NCBI RefSeq assembly: GCF_047948215.1
Contig: NC_134455.1
Span: 105,666,495-105,730,494 of the forward strand
Length of the DNA stretch: 64,000 nt
Origin: Lycorma delicatula
Lineage: Eukaryota; Arthropoda; Insecta; Hemiptera; Fulgoridae
Reading direction: 5' to 3'
Under the pieces are notes generated by a model. That model was not told the origin of the DNA, did no database searches, and worked only from the letters and a program-made list of their open reading frames with translations. Positions 12,171-25,330 of the stretch are shown here, in pieces; position 1 is the first letter of the stretch, and every line of letters starts with the position of its first letter. The translations under genes were made by a program, and so were the position numbers.

Positions 12171-13339
12171 GCAAATATCGTAAATATTTTAGAGAACAAT
12201 ATGACAATTTTATAAAATGTCTTGCTGTATCTTAAGACCGTGCATCTATATTTTGATATCTGATTATTTCTGTAATGTGTTCCGTATATTTATGCCATTT
12301 GGCTACACGGTAATTTTTTGATGGTTAATTTTTTATTTGTTTTTAATTTATGTTTGATTTTTAATACTGTATTTTGGTTTTCTTTCGCCTTTAGCATACA
12401 ACATGAGGCGTTTTACATCTGTTTAATTTTTAAGTTATTATTAAATTTCAATAGTTTTCTGTAGTAATATTGTATCTGAACGCTGATAATGATATTGTAT
12501 GTACCCACAGAAAAGAATGAAAGGTATATCAAACAGATAAAATACAAGTAAAACGTCCATCAGTGGTAGATTGGTTTGATCACTTCCAAACATCGGGGCA
12601 TACTCTCCTTTCAGATAGATACTGATGATTTCAAAACGTTCTTCAATACTTTAGACATAGGTATTTATTGAAAGCGGGTTTTAACTCGCAAAGTCACTGA
12701 TAGGTATCTCTTTTAACTTAACTAAGAGGGTGCTTCTTATTGAAAGTCATTGAAAGAGTTTGGAATAAATGTTTGGTATACTTTTCTTCCATCTCGATTA
12801 ACCAAATTAAATGATTAAATACATTACTGAAGAGGAGCCGTATTTTGTAAAATTTAATATTTGCAAACAGCTATAACTGAATTTCGAACTAATTAAGACA
12901 TGTATCACTTAATTTTTTATATTTTAACAAAAATAAGAGGTTTAAATTTAATTGAGTGTGACTTCCGGTAATGAACAAAACATATTCATACATTGCAGAT
13001 GCTCTGTAATTGCTTTAAATTTGTGATTTTTTTTCATAACAAAGGAATTAAAACAAAGCAAACAAGATAATTGATATTGATAGAAATATTGGCGCATAAG
13101 TTGGCACAAAAATTTACTAGCATTCAATAAACATTTGGCACGATACCAGGCCGACTGAAAACATTGTCAGTTTAATATATATGATATTTATAACCAAAAA
13201 TACAAACGAACTATTTCATTAAAATAGTTTAGTATCCCAATTAATATAATTATTTTAAAGTACTTTAAAAAATTATTTTTTCTACTCACTTTATTGATTT
13301 AGCTCGAAAAATCCTAAGTCGCTGTCACCGGTAGATTCT
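12171..13339. other. AT-rich spacer
   Basis: The first part may be the 3' untranslated tail of the RNase H remnant. Nothing else was recognised. Confidence 0.45.
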
Positions 13340-14260
13340 AAATAGATCGTATCCGATTCTGAATTCACATTTATCGTAAAATTATCAATGTGTACATCAT
13401 ATAAATGTTCATCTTCAATGTATTTTTTTGAACATTGACAACATGCTCCCAGACAATGCTTCTCTCAGCTTCAGACACTTTATGAAATTTCCCTTCAGCT
13501 AACTTAAGAATGTCCGATTTGTTAAAAGTTGTATTTCTTTTAAGTACTTGCCCTTTCACTTGACTCCAAATAATTTCAATGGCATTTAAGTTAGGGTGAT
13601 AAGGTGGAAATCGTAGAATTGTATGACCATAATCTTAGAAAATTTCATCTATTAGAAATTTGTTTTGGTCTTCCTTGTGTAATTTTATATCATATAATTC
13701 AGTCTTCGTCATAGCAGGAAAACAGTTAATTCTTTATTCGGCTAACCCTTTTATCATATCCCTTTTTAAAGAATTAGAATTTGGTCGCTTTTGTAGCAGA
13801 ATTTTGTTATACGATGCGTTACCTAGTACAATGACCGACCGAGGTGGCAAGTTGGGAATACACTTCTCCTGTAACCATTTCGTGTACTTTACGGAATCCA
13901 TCGATTTGTGATAATCTCCTTTCTTATTTGACTCGTACATAAGTAACAGCATGAACAATTATTAATAGTGAGCCCTTGGATACTGGGGTTTTCAGTACCT
14001 CATGAAGGTTTGTTTTGTCTACCCACGATTTTGGTGTCAGATGACTACTGTGAATGTAGGATTCATCTGTGTATACAATCGTCTTCCTTCTTCGCGAAAA
14101 AGGGAAATTTGTAGAAATTATTTTTTTTTCCATTTTAATGTGATGCCACTCTATCAGTATTGTCCGGTTGTCCTCTGTTTTCTTCCATCTAAATACATTT
14201 TACGTAATATTCTCCTTAATGATTTTTACTCCCTTTGAAATCAATTTCACTTTTTCGGGC
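13340..14260 (-). pseudogene. DDE_3-type transposase, decayed
   Basis: Minus-strand pieces follow in the correct order. First is IVYTDESYIHSSH (near 14080), holding the first catalytic Asp. Next is NLPPRSVIVLGNASYN (near 13830), where the second catalytic Asp appears replaced by Gly. Then comes PPYHPNLNAIEIIWS (near 13600), where the third acidic position reads Asn, then a C-terminal stretch to 13371. The three blocks fit the DDE_3 endonuclease fold of IS630/Tc1-related transposases found in insects and cnidarians. Two of three catalytic residues are lost and the frame shifts several times, so it is dead. Terminal repeats were not found. Confidence 0.75.
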
Positions 14261-17200
14261 ATTTTGCATAAGTCTCTTCACAATAGAAACATTTTTTGGT
14301 TACATAAAATTTATTTATTATACGCCTCAAAGCATCCGTGTCAAACGAATCTAAATTGCATACAGTACTGATCATTAACAGCTATTGACTTCACAAATAT
14401 GCATAGCAATAAATGTTTCTATAATAACCACTTCTAGAACATAATTAAAGCGTTGTGTGGCATATGATTCTTCACAGCGCAATAATTAGAGTAGATTAAA
14501 ATAAGTAAATTGAATCCGTAAAATCGCGTGTTATGTTTACAACAGTTCATAAACAGCACATTAGTCATGTATGATTCATGAATGATTCTACTATTATTAG
14601 TTGCTATACAACAGAAAGTAGGCCTGCATGACAACATCAATAAATAATTTAGAATAAAACTCAGCAATTATATACACTACAGCAAGTTTAAGAAAACCTG
14701 TTTTTTATATATTATCATATCACAAAATCATATAGAAAATGACAATGTTTTATTTTGCTTAAAACAGAGGCCAATGCATGCAAAATGCTAGTAAATAGGC
14801 TTTCAGTCCCAGTGTCAACATATGTGCCGATTCATCTAATTATTGGGTTAATATCGATTAGTCATATTAAATTATTTCCTTTTTTTAAATTGATGTTATA
14901 TTTTTTTTAATCTAAACGTTATTTGGCTTTTCAATAGCCTCTACGTTTACTCCTTCGGTGACGAAGGGTAATGCCTTACACTAAGAGCTAAATGGAAGAT
15001 AAATCATCAGCTTATTTATCTGGAGTCATGAAAGCAGGCAAAAATTTGATTTATGAATTACAATAAATATTGACCTAATGAAAGTCACTTGACAAATTTG
15101 TGATCATACTATAGCAAAGCGTTTGTATCTGAATGATCTCCAATGTAACATATCAATGACAAAATCATTTATTAATAATTTCTTTTAACAAGTTACGAAA
15201 TCCAAAAGAAAACACTCGCTCTTCTAATGAAAATAACAATTTAAAATATTTCTTTGATTGATTAATTTGATTGGATTACTACTTATCCGAAAAAAGCTGA
15301 TTTCCTTATTCTTATGTAAATAAAATATCTTTAAAATAATAACGCGAGTTTTAATATTTATTCAATTAAAAGACCGTAAACCATTTAATATGGTGGTGTA
15401 CAACAAACAGTTGATTTTAACCCTGTATATAGCAGTTATAAATAACTGATATATATTTATACAAGAAACCTCGTCGTGGTTTCGCCTGCGCTATTTGGTT
15501 ATTTGCGTTTCCCATCGTAGTGACGGGATATTTAGCAAATTTAGGGAGTTTAAAATCTATTATAAGAGCTTAATAAGATGAGCTTTTGTTATGTGATATG
15601 TAATACTCTAAGAAACTGCCTAATGTGTTGTATAATATTATCCTCATCCAATGTGGTTTTATTTAGAGCCAAACAACATTATTACTAAAGAGCCAAAAAG
15701 CCAGAACTATCTAAACTATGATGAATAAGCTTTTATCTGTTTTCGTTTTCATCGAACATTATTCACATTTTGCTTCCATTTCTACTTTTATAATATTTTT
15801 TTCCCCTTTAAAAAGTCTATTACTGTAAAAAAATTAATTCTAGGAATATAAAACAAAATAGCAGTTCGTCACAAGGCATCTATTTAGATTAATTATAAAC
15901 TAAACTTTCGTAATAGTCTTAAAATAAATCATTTTATAATATTTTAATACAGTACGTTAACGATTCATTTAAAAACTGGTCATTATATTCAGTACTGGGC
16001 ATTAATAATTTCAGAATGTGTCATCATAATATTAATTATATCATAAAGATAGAATAAATAATATTTAAGCGTAAATATGTATTGTGTCATGTTATAAAAT
16101 ATAATTATTTATAGTTATATTTATTTCGCTAAAATAATTTTCTATTATTTTAAGAAATAATGCTGTAATGATATATAAAGCACTATTTACGAAGATTTAG
16201 ATGTGCATTTTATGAGATGAGGCAATATGAAGTAGTATCCGCACGTACTTCCGGGATAGGACTAAAACTTAGATTCTGGAGAAACAATATAAAGAGGGTT
16301 TTTATATTTTAAAAATAAGGAAGATCTTTAAAAATGCTGCGGGATAAATATTTTTGTTAAGTATCACATATTACATGATTGATAAGATTCTAATTAACAT
16401 ATTAAAAAAATAGATTACACTCGTCAGTTGATCGCATAGCAGGTCATTTTTAACAAATATTTCAATATAAAAAGCTTTGGAAATGATAATTAAGTATAAT
16501 AACACTAACAGAACGAAAATTTGGTTACTTAAAAATAACAGAACATTCTTCATTGAATGTAATGTACAGAATCTTTCCCTTCAATTTTATGTTTAGGCAA
16601 CATTGTATACATATCAAATTTGCAATTAGTATTACTAGATCGGAAGATTACTTTACTAGAATAAATTTTATTTAATTTACTATAATAAATTGCTTCTGAC
16701 GACCAATAACAGCAGTATATTTTTCTTACGAAGAAAAAGTTGGCAATTAAATCTAGGATTAGTTCAATCAAATGCTACTACGCTGACTACTCACAAACTC
16801 AATTTTACATTAAAACTTTTAAAATATATAAAAAATTTAGCCAGAAATTTAAAATTTTAATTAATAAAAAATATTATCATTATATTAACGAACATTTAAT
16901 AAAAATTATCAGAAAAATATAAAATTCGTGAAAATATTTCACAAATAAATAAATATGGCGAATATTTAAAGCATTATTTGACAACAGAAACGAGTACATT
17001 AATATATTACTTTTATTTTTATATTAGCTACTCTATTCTTTCTTATGGCTGCAAAGCTGAGAAGCAAGGAACAATTAGTGAAATCTTCTTTCACTGAAAG
17101 TATTTAGGCATATTATCTATGTTTTGCTCACTACATAACCCTATAATTAATAAGATATAGATTTTCTATAGGATAATGAATATAGTCAATATATTTCATA

Positions 17201-17874
17201 ATGATAGAAGTCCACCAAAATTGGTGGGCTTCAGTTCTTGGTGATTATCGAATCATTTGAAGTTAATCATAGTTTAGTCGAGGTTAATTGAATGATATAT
17301 GAGATGATAAAGTCGAATAGCTAAGTTAAAATTTATTCTGTAATTGGTGAGCTTACTCTCGTTCGCTAGGTGAAACCCGAAATGGTGTGCGTTCTGTAAG
17401 TTGTTATCAAACACATTTCTATTTTTAGTTATAAATAGCCCAAAATATATTTCTGTGGTTAGAACGTTGCTTTATAACATGATAGAACTTAACCCTATCA
17501 AAGATTGATTAAAAAAGTGCAAGGGATTATACACGCTCTCACGTGGATTTTTTTTCAAGAGAAATATACATTAAACTTTAAATCAACACGTTTTAGAAGT
17601 TTCATGTGTTGTATTTTGGGCACATCACCACCTACTGCATTGCCAATTCTCCATGCTAGTTCAATTCAAGTGTGTGTCAAACTTCAGCATAGTATACACA
17701 ATCAAGGAGAATCTTACAAACCATTAAATTGCAGTTAAACCCACGTTACTGATAACCTAGCCGAAATTATCACATCTATCGCAATTGCTGATTTTCTGAT
17801 CGTTTAAAGCAAATCCTGTTAACAAACAACTGCAATTGTTTATCGCAATTGCTCAATCATATGTGAAGTAATTG
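14261..17874. other. AT-rich spacer
   Basis: About 3.6 kb of AT-rich DNA with no recognisable coding relic or terminal repeat. An imperfect short inverted repeat lies near 17208-17233. Confidence 0.5.
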
Positions 17875-18055
17875 GTTTTTTTCTTCTTCTTCTTCTTCCC
17901 CGGACCGGATCCTGCAGTTAAGTATTACAAAGCTAAAGGAAGGTCCTTTCCACGTCTCGACCCACCCGTCGGATCTCACCTTTGCACCTGGATCCACCAA
18001 GCCCGGCTATGCCGTCTCTGGGTCCCTACTCCGGAACCGGTACTCGGTTTTTAAT
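17875..18055. repeat. Unclassified GC-rich island
   Basis: A CTT-repeat tract (about 17880-17898) leads into roughly 150 bases of GC-rich sequence with abrupt edges. A 60-codon open frame crosses it but has no recognisable domain. It is probably an old retrotransposon end or SINE piece. No second copy was found here. Confidence 0.3.
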
Positions 18056-19408
18056 AATTGTTACAAATATCTATTGTAACAGATATTTTTGAGTTAGAAA
18101 TGCTATATAATAAAATGTTACTGAATTTTAGCACATCAGGATGTGGTAATATCCATCATTTATGATGATTCATTGAAATGAATCATTTATCTTGATCATT
18201 GAAATAACTTAAGAATATGTTTTATACACAGCTCAGCAAGAAAAATGCACTCGTAAATCGTAATTTGGTGAGACAGAAGAATCACGCGGTTTGCTCAAGA
18301 AAATATTTATGAACAACATTCATCTAACCATAATTATCGTGAACATATTTTTAACTGGACCCACTTGATTAGAGTTTTATTAGTGAATTTTTCCCTCCGT
18401 CTAACAAAAAATCTATGAATTGAAAGGTAAGTAAAAAAATAAATAAATAAAATTAACAAATATTTTTAAAGAAACACATATGCAAATAGTATGAAATTGT
18501 TTAGATAAAAAAAACTTAATTTATAAATACTAAATACATTACATGATCTGAAACTTGAACCGAGGTGTCAGTTATTGTCTTGACAATAACTGACAAAAGA
18601 AATATATCTTTTTTATATATTAATAATTTTCTTCAGTAGATTGCATAACATAATCAAAAAAGTATACGTCGAAATGTTACCTAGTTATTGCACTATAAAC
18701 AAATCGGAGTATTTAATCTGTCAGAAAATTTCTATTATTCCAAATTCTGCTAGTATAAAAAAATGTTAACCTAATTTTCATATATAAAAATAAAATTAAG
18801 GTAAAACTTAGTACCGTGGCTAATAATAATCAAAGCCAAGAAAAGTTTGTTTTTTCTTTTTTTTCTTTCTTTCGTTTACTTTTTATCTCGGTGGACATTT
18901 ATAAGCAAGCATTATACATAATGATTATGAGACGAAATAAAATGTACGTGAAAACATTTTTAGAAATCAATCTGGAAACTAGCTGTTGAATAAATGTTAA
19001 TATATTATACATACATAAATAACAATATATTATATTGTTTTCTTTAGATGTTTTTCTGAAACAAATGGCGATTTTTCATCTGTTAAGAATTTTGTCAAAT
19101 ATGATTTAATGTTCATTTCAATATTAAAACCAAGTTTTACAAGGAATAAACAGTAATATTAGTAACAATATTATGATAGTAATAATGAAATACTAATAAT
19201 AATAATTTTTTAAAGTTCAACACCCTAAAATGGGTACACCTAAGGGATGATACCCTTTGAAAAGAAGTTCACACCTTATCACATTAGATGAACAGAAATA
19301 AACTGCCAGGAAACTTTGCAAATCTACATAAGAACACATGACATAACAGAATAGTCAAAAGCCACGATATGCTGTGCGTGAGCAAACCTAACTTAAAGAA
19401 TGTTCTAT

Positions 19409-19445
<37 letters not shown>

Positions 19446-20022
19446 CACACACACGAGTATAATTTTTTTTTTTAATTATTCACTAGTTAACAATATCATG
19501 CAGCTTCTTAATAAACTCTTTCTCCACATATCTCCAGAAATCTGTCTAAATTGAATCTACCAGCGACTTCCGTTATGCGGTTATTAAGAGATCGTAGTTT
19601 TCTGTTGAAGTATAAATTAAAAATTTAATGAGATCTGTAATTATTGGGTACTCGAAAACAGATAGATATAAGCACTTCCAGGAAGAATGACATGAAATAA
19701 ACGATAGAAATAACACAAGTCAAATACAGTTCTTCTTGATGTAAAAGATGATAATTTACTGTTTTTGAAGATAAAAACTGGAGAAATCAGAAAAATGGCG
19801 AAATTTCCACCAAAACCAAGAGAAAAATCGGATTCGATGCACACTCTTGATCAAAACAGAAGTAGAACAATAATTATTATTATTATACATTATTAAATAA
19901 TAATAATTATTATTTAATAATAATAATAATTATTATTATTATTCATTTATTCGTTTATCTATTTTTTTACATAGTATTAACAGGTTTAAAACTTAGAGTT
20001 ATAAATGAATTTTATAGCGTCT
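18056..20022. other. AT-rich spacer with microsatellites and a short hairpin
   Basis: No gene is recognised. It contains a perfect hairpin at 18567-18594, an AT run near 19413-19442 and an ATT/AAT-rich, partly palindromic block at 19868-19945. Confidence 0.5.
18567..18594. repeat. Single perfect fold-back, loop TT
   Basis: Two 13-base arms (18567-18579 and 18582-18594) are exact reverse complements around a 2-base loop. No second hairpin is attached. It resembles one half of the paired fold-backs elsewhere in the window. Confidence 0.9.
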
Positions 20023-20120
20023 GAAAAATGCCATGCTTGAACGGGATTCAAATCCGGGACCCCGGGTAAAAGGGCATGACACTATTATAATCCTCCATGG
20101 TGATCGGTGGAGCAGCGGAT
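20023..20120 (-). repeat. tRNA-derived SINE-like repeat, copy 1
   Basis: Read on the minus strand, it has a box B-like stretch (GGATTTGAATCCCG) and ends in CAAGCATGGCATTTTT. The box matches the internal RNA polymerase III promoter of tRNAs. The same ending recurs at 20578-20672 and 56374-56470, so this is a dispersed family, not a working tRNA gene. Edges are approximate. Confidence 0.6.
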
Positions 20121-20577
20121 TTTTATTATAGTTATAATAATAACAATAATAGTGTTTTAAGTAACTAACATATCTGCTGAGTAAAATACAATTACTGTGA
20201 TGTTTCATTTAGGTATAATACATTCAAAGCACGTTTAGTAAGGGTGTTTTGATTCACAACGAGACACATTATGCTCAACTCATAATATACGGAGTTATAT
20301 GAAGTTTTTAACCGGCTACGGAGATGACACTCAGTTATATATTCTTTCCTTCCGTTAAGTTTATTGTGAAATATTCTACTACAAAAACATTCTAAATACA
20401 AGATATGAATAATAATTTTAGATACTACTATAATAATTTAAAATAATAATTAATTTCGGAATAATAAATTTGTTAAATGAGATAGGTTTGATGTCAGAAT
20501 TGTAGTATATTGTTGTTAAATTGAAATTAAGTGATTAGATTATAGGCTATTATTAGATTTATTATGAAATAAATACC

Positions 20578-20672
20578 ACTCCGCCGACTCACACGGTGGA
20601 ATGATAGCGCTTGGCATTTCATGCGGAGGTCCCCGGTTCGTATCCCGGTCAGGCATAGCATTTTTAATATAA
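20578..20672 (+). repeat. tRNA-derived SINE-like repeat, copy 2
   Basis: It has a box B-like GGTTCGTATCCCGG followed by TCAGGCATAGCATTTTT, the same ending as the other two copies. An A box is plausible near TGATAGCGCTTGG but weak. It does not fold as a normal tRNA by eye. It sits 230 bases upstream of the full RTE element. Confidence 0.65.
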
Positions 20673-20888
20673 TAAAAATTTCCATATTCATATTCCCAGG
20701 TACGCTTTATTGTAAGCTTCAGTGATGAATTAATTCATTAGTAAAAAAAAATTACTCAACATCCAGTTTTTACGCGACTATAGAATTTAAAAAAATAATT
20801 TAATGAATTCACAGAATTTGCATTCAATTGCTAACATAATAATGATGATGTTTGCAGAGCTGTATGACTTAATAAATTTGGTTTAAAT

Positions 20889-20899
20889 AATTATGTTTT
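20889..20899 (+). repeat. Target-site duplication, left copy
   Basis: AATTATGTTTT here is repeated exactly at 24209-24219, on the other side of the RTE element. This is the expected mark of insertion by target-primed reverse transcription. Confidence 0.85.
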
Positions 20900-21345
20900 T
20901 CCTCCTCTATGAATCATGAGACCTTGCCGTTGGTGAGGGGGCTTGAGTACTCAGTGATACAGAGTAGCTGGACCGAAGGTGCAACCATATCGGAGAGGTA
21001 TCTGTTGAGAGCCAGACTAAGGAATGATTCCTGAAAGAGGGCAGCAGCTCTTTCAGTAGTTGTTAGGGTCGAGAGTCAGGACGACTTAAACGGCCATATC
21101 AACATCACTCATTCCTCTGAGTACTGCGCAGCTGAAAGCAATGGAAAACTACAGCTGCTTTTTTTCCAAGAAAATGTGGCTCTCTGCATTTTCATATAGC
21201 AATGATGGAGGCGCCTTCCTTGGTAAAATATTCCGGAGGTAAACTAGTCCCCCCTTCGGATCTCCGGGTGGGGACTACACCTTAGGAGGAGTACCCCCTT
21301 CTTAGGGGGGTCACCAGAAAATTAAAAAATAACATTCTACGAGTC

Positions 21346-22484
21346 GGAGCGTGGAATGTAAGAAGTTTAAAAAAGGTTGGTAGGCTGGAAAATTTAAAAA
21401 GAGAAATGGATAGGATAAATGTGGATGTAGTAGGAATTAGTGAGGTTCGGTAAGAAGAGGTAGGCGACTTTTGGTCAGGTGATTTTAGAATAATTAACAC
21501 AGCTTCAAATAATGGGCAGGCAGGAGTAGATTTCATTTTGAACAAGAAGATAGGGAAGAGAGTAGAGTATTTCACGCATACAAAACGCATAGCGATAGAA
21601 TCATTGTAATAAGGATAAAATCAAAACCTAAACCGACAACGATTGTTAACGTCTATATGCCTACAAGCGCCCATGATGATGATGAGGTAGAGTGTGTATA
21701 CGAAGAGATTGATGAAGCAATTAAACACGTAAAAGGAGATGAAAATTTAATAATAGTTGGAGATTGGATTGCAAGCATTGGAAAGGGCAAGGAAGGAAAT
21801 ATAGTAGGTGAATACGGGCTGGGCAAAAGTAATGAAAGAGGGGACAGACTTATAGAGTTTAGCACAAAGTATAATTTAGTAATTGCTAACACCCAATTTA
21901 AAAATCATAATAGAAGAATATACAATTGGAAAAAGCCAGGCGATACTGCAAGGTATCAGATAGATTATATCATGGTTAAGCAAAGATTTAGGAATCAACT
22001 CGTTGACTGTAAAACTTACCCTGGAGCAGACATTGATAGCGACCATAATTTAGTGATAATGAAATGTAAATTGGGATTTAAAAACCTAAAGAAAAGGTGT
22101 CAGATGAATCGGTGGAATTTAGAGAAGCTTGAGGAAGAGGAGGTAAAGAAGATTTTTGAGGAGGACATCGCAAGAGGTCTGAGTAAAAAAGATAAGGTAG
22201 AAAATGTAGAAGAAGAATGGGAGAATGTTAAAAAGGAAAATATTAAATCACCAGAAGCGAATTTAGGCGGAACAAAGAGAACTGGTAGAAAACCTTGGGT
22301 TTCAGACGACATATTGCAGCTGATGGATGAACGTAGAAAATATAAGAATGCTAGTGATGAAGAAAGTAAAAGGAACTACCGACAATTAAGAAATGCTATA
22401 AACAGGAAGTGCAAACTAGCGAAAGAAGAGTGGATTAAAGAAAAGTGTTCAGAAGTGGAAAGAAGAAGAAGTGAACATTGGTAA
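21346..22484 (+). pseudogene. APE-type endonuclease domain of the RTE element, broken
   Basis: This domain nicks the target DNA. It opens with GAWNVRSLKKVGRLEN near 21346 and has the Glu motif in VVGISEVR. A TAA at 21451-21453 stands where the second copy (39880-39882) has TGG, so an ancestral Trp became a stop. A frame change follows between 21540 and 21606. The next segment (21657-22484) carries VYMPTSAHDDDE just before it, then GDWIASIGKG, where the family's catalytic Asn reads Ile; the other copy keeps WNASIGKG. It then shows DIDSDHNLV, the closing SDH motif. A basic linker leads to the reverse transcriptase after another frame change. Confidence 0.85.
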
Positions 22485-24193
22485 AATAGACGGAGCATAC
22501 AGGAAAGTTAAGGAAAATTTTGGGGTACATAAATTAATATCTAATAATGTGATAACAAATATGGTACACCAATATGTAATACGAAACGTAAAGTCAATAG
22601 ATATGTGGAATATATTGAAGAGTTATACGGAGGAAATGAATTAGAAAATGGTGTTATAGAGGAAGAAGAGGAAGTTGACGAGGATGAAATGGGAGAAACA
22701 AAACTGAGATCTGAATTTAAGAGAGCATTAAAAGATTTAAATGGCAGAAAGGCTCCTGGAATAGACGGAATACCTGTAGAATTACTGCGCAGTGCAGGTG
22801 AGGAAGCGATTGATAGATTATAGAAGCTGGTGTGTAATATTTATGAAAAAGGGGAAGTTACGTCAGACTTCAAAAAAAGTGTTATAGTCATGATCCCAAA
22901 GAAAGCAGGGGTAGATAAATGTGAAGAATACAGAACAATTAGTTTAACTAGTCATGCATCGAAAATCTTAACTAGAATTCTATACAGAAGAATTGAGAGG
23001 AGAGTGGGAAAGTGTTAGGAGAAGACCAATTTGGTTTCAGGAAAAGTATAGGGACAAGGGAAGCAATTTTAGGCCTCAGATTAATAGTAGAAGAAAGATT
23101 AAAGAAAAACAAACGAACATACTTGGCGTTTATAGACCTAGAAAAGGCATTCGATAACGTAGACTGGAATAAAATGTTCAGCATTTTAAAAAGGTTAGAA
23201 TTCAAATACAGACATAGAAGAACAATTGCTAACATGTAAAGGAACCAAACAGCAACAGTAATAATTGAAGAACATAAGAAAGAAGCCGTAATAAGAAAGG
23301 GAGTCCGACAAGGATGTTCCCTATCCCCGTTACTTTTTAATCTTTACATGGAACTAGCAGTTAATGATGTTAAAGAACAATTTAGATTCGGAGTAACAGT
23401 ACAAGGTGAAAAGATAAAGATGCTACGATTTGCTGATGATATAGTAATTCTAGCCGAGAGTAAAAAGGATTTAGAAGAAACAATGAACGGCATAGATGAA
23501 GTCCTACGCAAGAACTATCGCATGAAAATAAACAAATACAAAACAAAAGTTATGAAATGTATTAGAAATAACAAAGATGGACCAATGAATGTGAAAATAG
23601 GAGGAGAAAAGATTATGGAGGTAGAAGAATTTTGTTATTTGGGAAGTAGAATTACTAAAGATGGACGAAGCAGTAGCGATATAAAATGCCGAATAGCACA
23701 AGCGAAATGAGCCTTCAGTCAGAAATATAATTTTTTAACATCAAAAATTAATTTAAATGTCAGGAAAAAATTTTTGAAAGTATATGTTTGGAGTGTCGCT
23801 TTATATGGAAGTGAAGCTTGGACAATCGGAGCATCTGAGAAGAAAAGATTAGAAGCTTTTGAAATGTGGTGCTGTAGGAGAATGTTAAAAATCAGATGGG
23901 TGGATAAAGTGACAAATGAAGAGGTATTGCGGCAAATAGATGAAGAAAGAAGCATTTGGAAAAATATAGTTAAAAGAAGAGACAGACCTATATGTCACAT
24001 ATTAAGGCATCCTGGAATAGTCGCTTTAATATTAGAGGGTCAGGTAGAAGGAAAAAATTGTGCAGCCAGGCAATATTTGGAATATGTAAAACAAATTGTT
24101 AGGGATGTTAGATATATGAGGTATACCGAAATGAAACGACTAGCACTGGATAGGGAATCTTGGAGAGCTGCATCAAACCAGTCATATGACTGA
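22474..24193 (+). pseudogene. Reverse transcriptase domain of the RTE element, broken
   Basis: This domain copies the element RNA into DNA at the nick. Motifs in order are GRKAPGIDGIPVELL (22741-22785), IPKKAG, FIDLEKAFDNVDW (about 23130-23166), GVRQGCSLSPLLFNLY and RFADDIVILAES (about 23428-23463) with the catalytic Asp pair. A C-terminal region like RLEAFEMWCCRRMLK follows, and the frame ends at 24193. Breaks: TAG at 22821-22823, a frameshift near 23010, TAA at 23237-23239 and TGA at 23708-23710. The second copy has CGA at the last site, so it is a C-to-T change here. The catalytic motifs themselves are intact. Confidence 0.9.
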
Positions 24194-24208
24194 AGACAAA
24201 AAAAAAAC

Positions 24209-24219
24209 AATTATGTTTT
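24209..24219 (+). repeat. Target-site duplication, right copy
   Basis: Exact copy of the 11 bases at 20889-20899, placed directly after the A-rich tail of the RTE element. Confidence 0.85.
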
Positions 24220-24312
24220 GCAGGAAAAAAAATATTTGTGAAGGGAGATTATAGCATAGAGTTATAAGATTATTTAATATGGTATTGCCATTACGTGTTA
24301 CAGGACCTTTTA

Positions 24313-25330
24313 TTTTCCTGGCATTATAAGTCTAGAACTATGCTGCAAGAAGGAAAGTATGGTGAGCAGTCAAAAAATGATGTATTTTTTCAATTCTCGA
24401 CGTTTCATGACCCAGGAACAAACTAAAATAGTGAAAAAAAAGCAAATATGTACTCCTAGTACATATTATGTACGTATGTTGGCGTGTTTGAACCTTATAA
24501 TAACTTTTGATTAGATAAACTGATTCTGTTAAAATTTGACACAAACTCATGTGAATGAGTCAATTTTTTGGAATTGACCCATCTTCAGGGGTCCATCTAT
24601 CTTCAGGGGTAGGGGAGATTTTTTTTGGGGTCAATTTTATTTAAATTTGGCAAACATAATTCCACTTTTTATTAAACTTACTACCGCATGCATGCTTATC
24701 TTATTTTTAAAAAAGATTACCCAAAAAAAATTAAAAAATCTGTCTCTTTATTTTTGCATATATTTTATCAAAATTTTTTTACGTCATCCTAGGCACAGTA
24801 GGTAAAAATGGCACAATAAATACTTAGAAGGGAATATTGAGAGTAGGGGAGCAGATCAAAGTTTTAAAAAAAATCGATTTTTGGTAAGGTTTAAAAATAT
24901 CGACTTTTGACATTTCTTAAACCTATTTTTTGGTTTATTTTAACTTCTAATCATAATATATACTTTCATTATAATTTACCCCCACTCCCAAAAAAATACA
25001 TCTTAGGTACCTTTTTAGTTGTTTTTAATTTTTCAGTGGATTTTTTTACTTTCTTCTATTTAACACAGTAAACGTACAAAAATTTTAAAAACCATTTCTT
25101 GGGAGGTGATTTTGGAAATGGGTGAGCAGAAAAAAATACCGATTTTTTATAATTTTTTATTGTTTATTTCAACATACGACGATCATTTTATAACAGATTT
25201 CATCATAAATTATCCTCACCCCCAAAAAAAATTCCATTATATTAGAATAAACAACCAATACCGGGAAATTATTTCAACTTTTTTGTTGGGTTTGAAAAAA
25301 ACTATGAAATCCTGAAAATTTATTTCTTCT
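24313..25330 (+). repeat. Unclassified interspersed repeat, copy 1
   Basis: The start (TTCCTGGCATTATAA, then GCAAGAAGGAAAGTATG, then GTTTCATGACCCAGG) matches the sequence from 57371 in the same order. Later blocks (a GGGGAG-centred stretch, then a repeated theme with runs of C followed by A) also match. No long open frame or terminal inverted repeat is seen. It may be a non-autonomous element whose partner is outside the window. Confidence 0.65.

Larger units (their letters stand above)
20900..24208 (+). mobile_element. Near full-length RTE-clade non-LTR retrotransposon
   Basis: The element begins near 20900 with a GC-richer 5' leader, runs through an endonuclease and a reverse transcriptase, and ends just after the stop codon with GAAGAC and an A run. 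An 11-base target-site duplication flanks it. There is no RNase H domain and only one long reading unit, which fits the RTE clade. The leader and the ends align with the second copy at 39.37-41.03 kb. Several stops and frameshifts break the protein, so it cannot support its own movement. The clean duplication suggests a fairly recent insertion. Confidence 0.9.

Noticed and set aside
20578..20672. tRNA gene
   Set aside because: It has a box B but no convincing cloverleaf, and related copies share the same non-tRNA ending; a SINE fits better.
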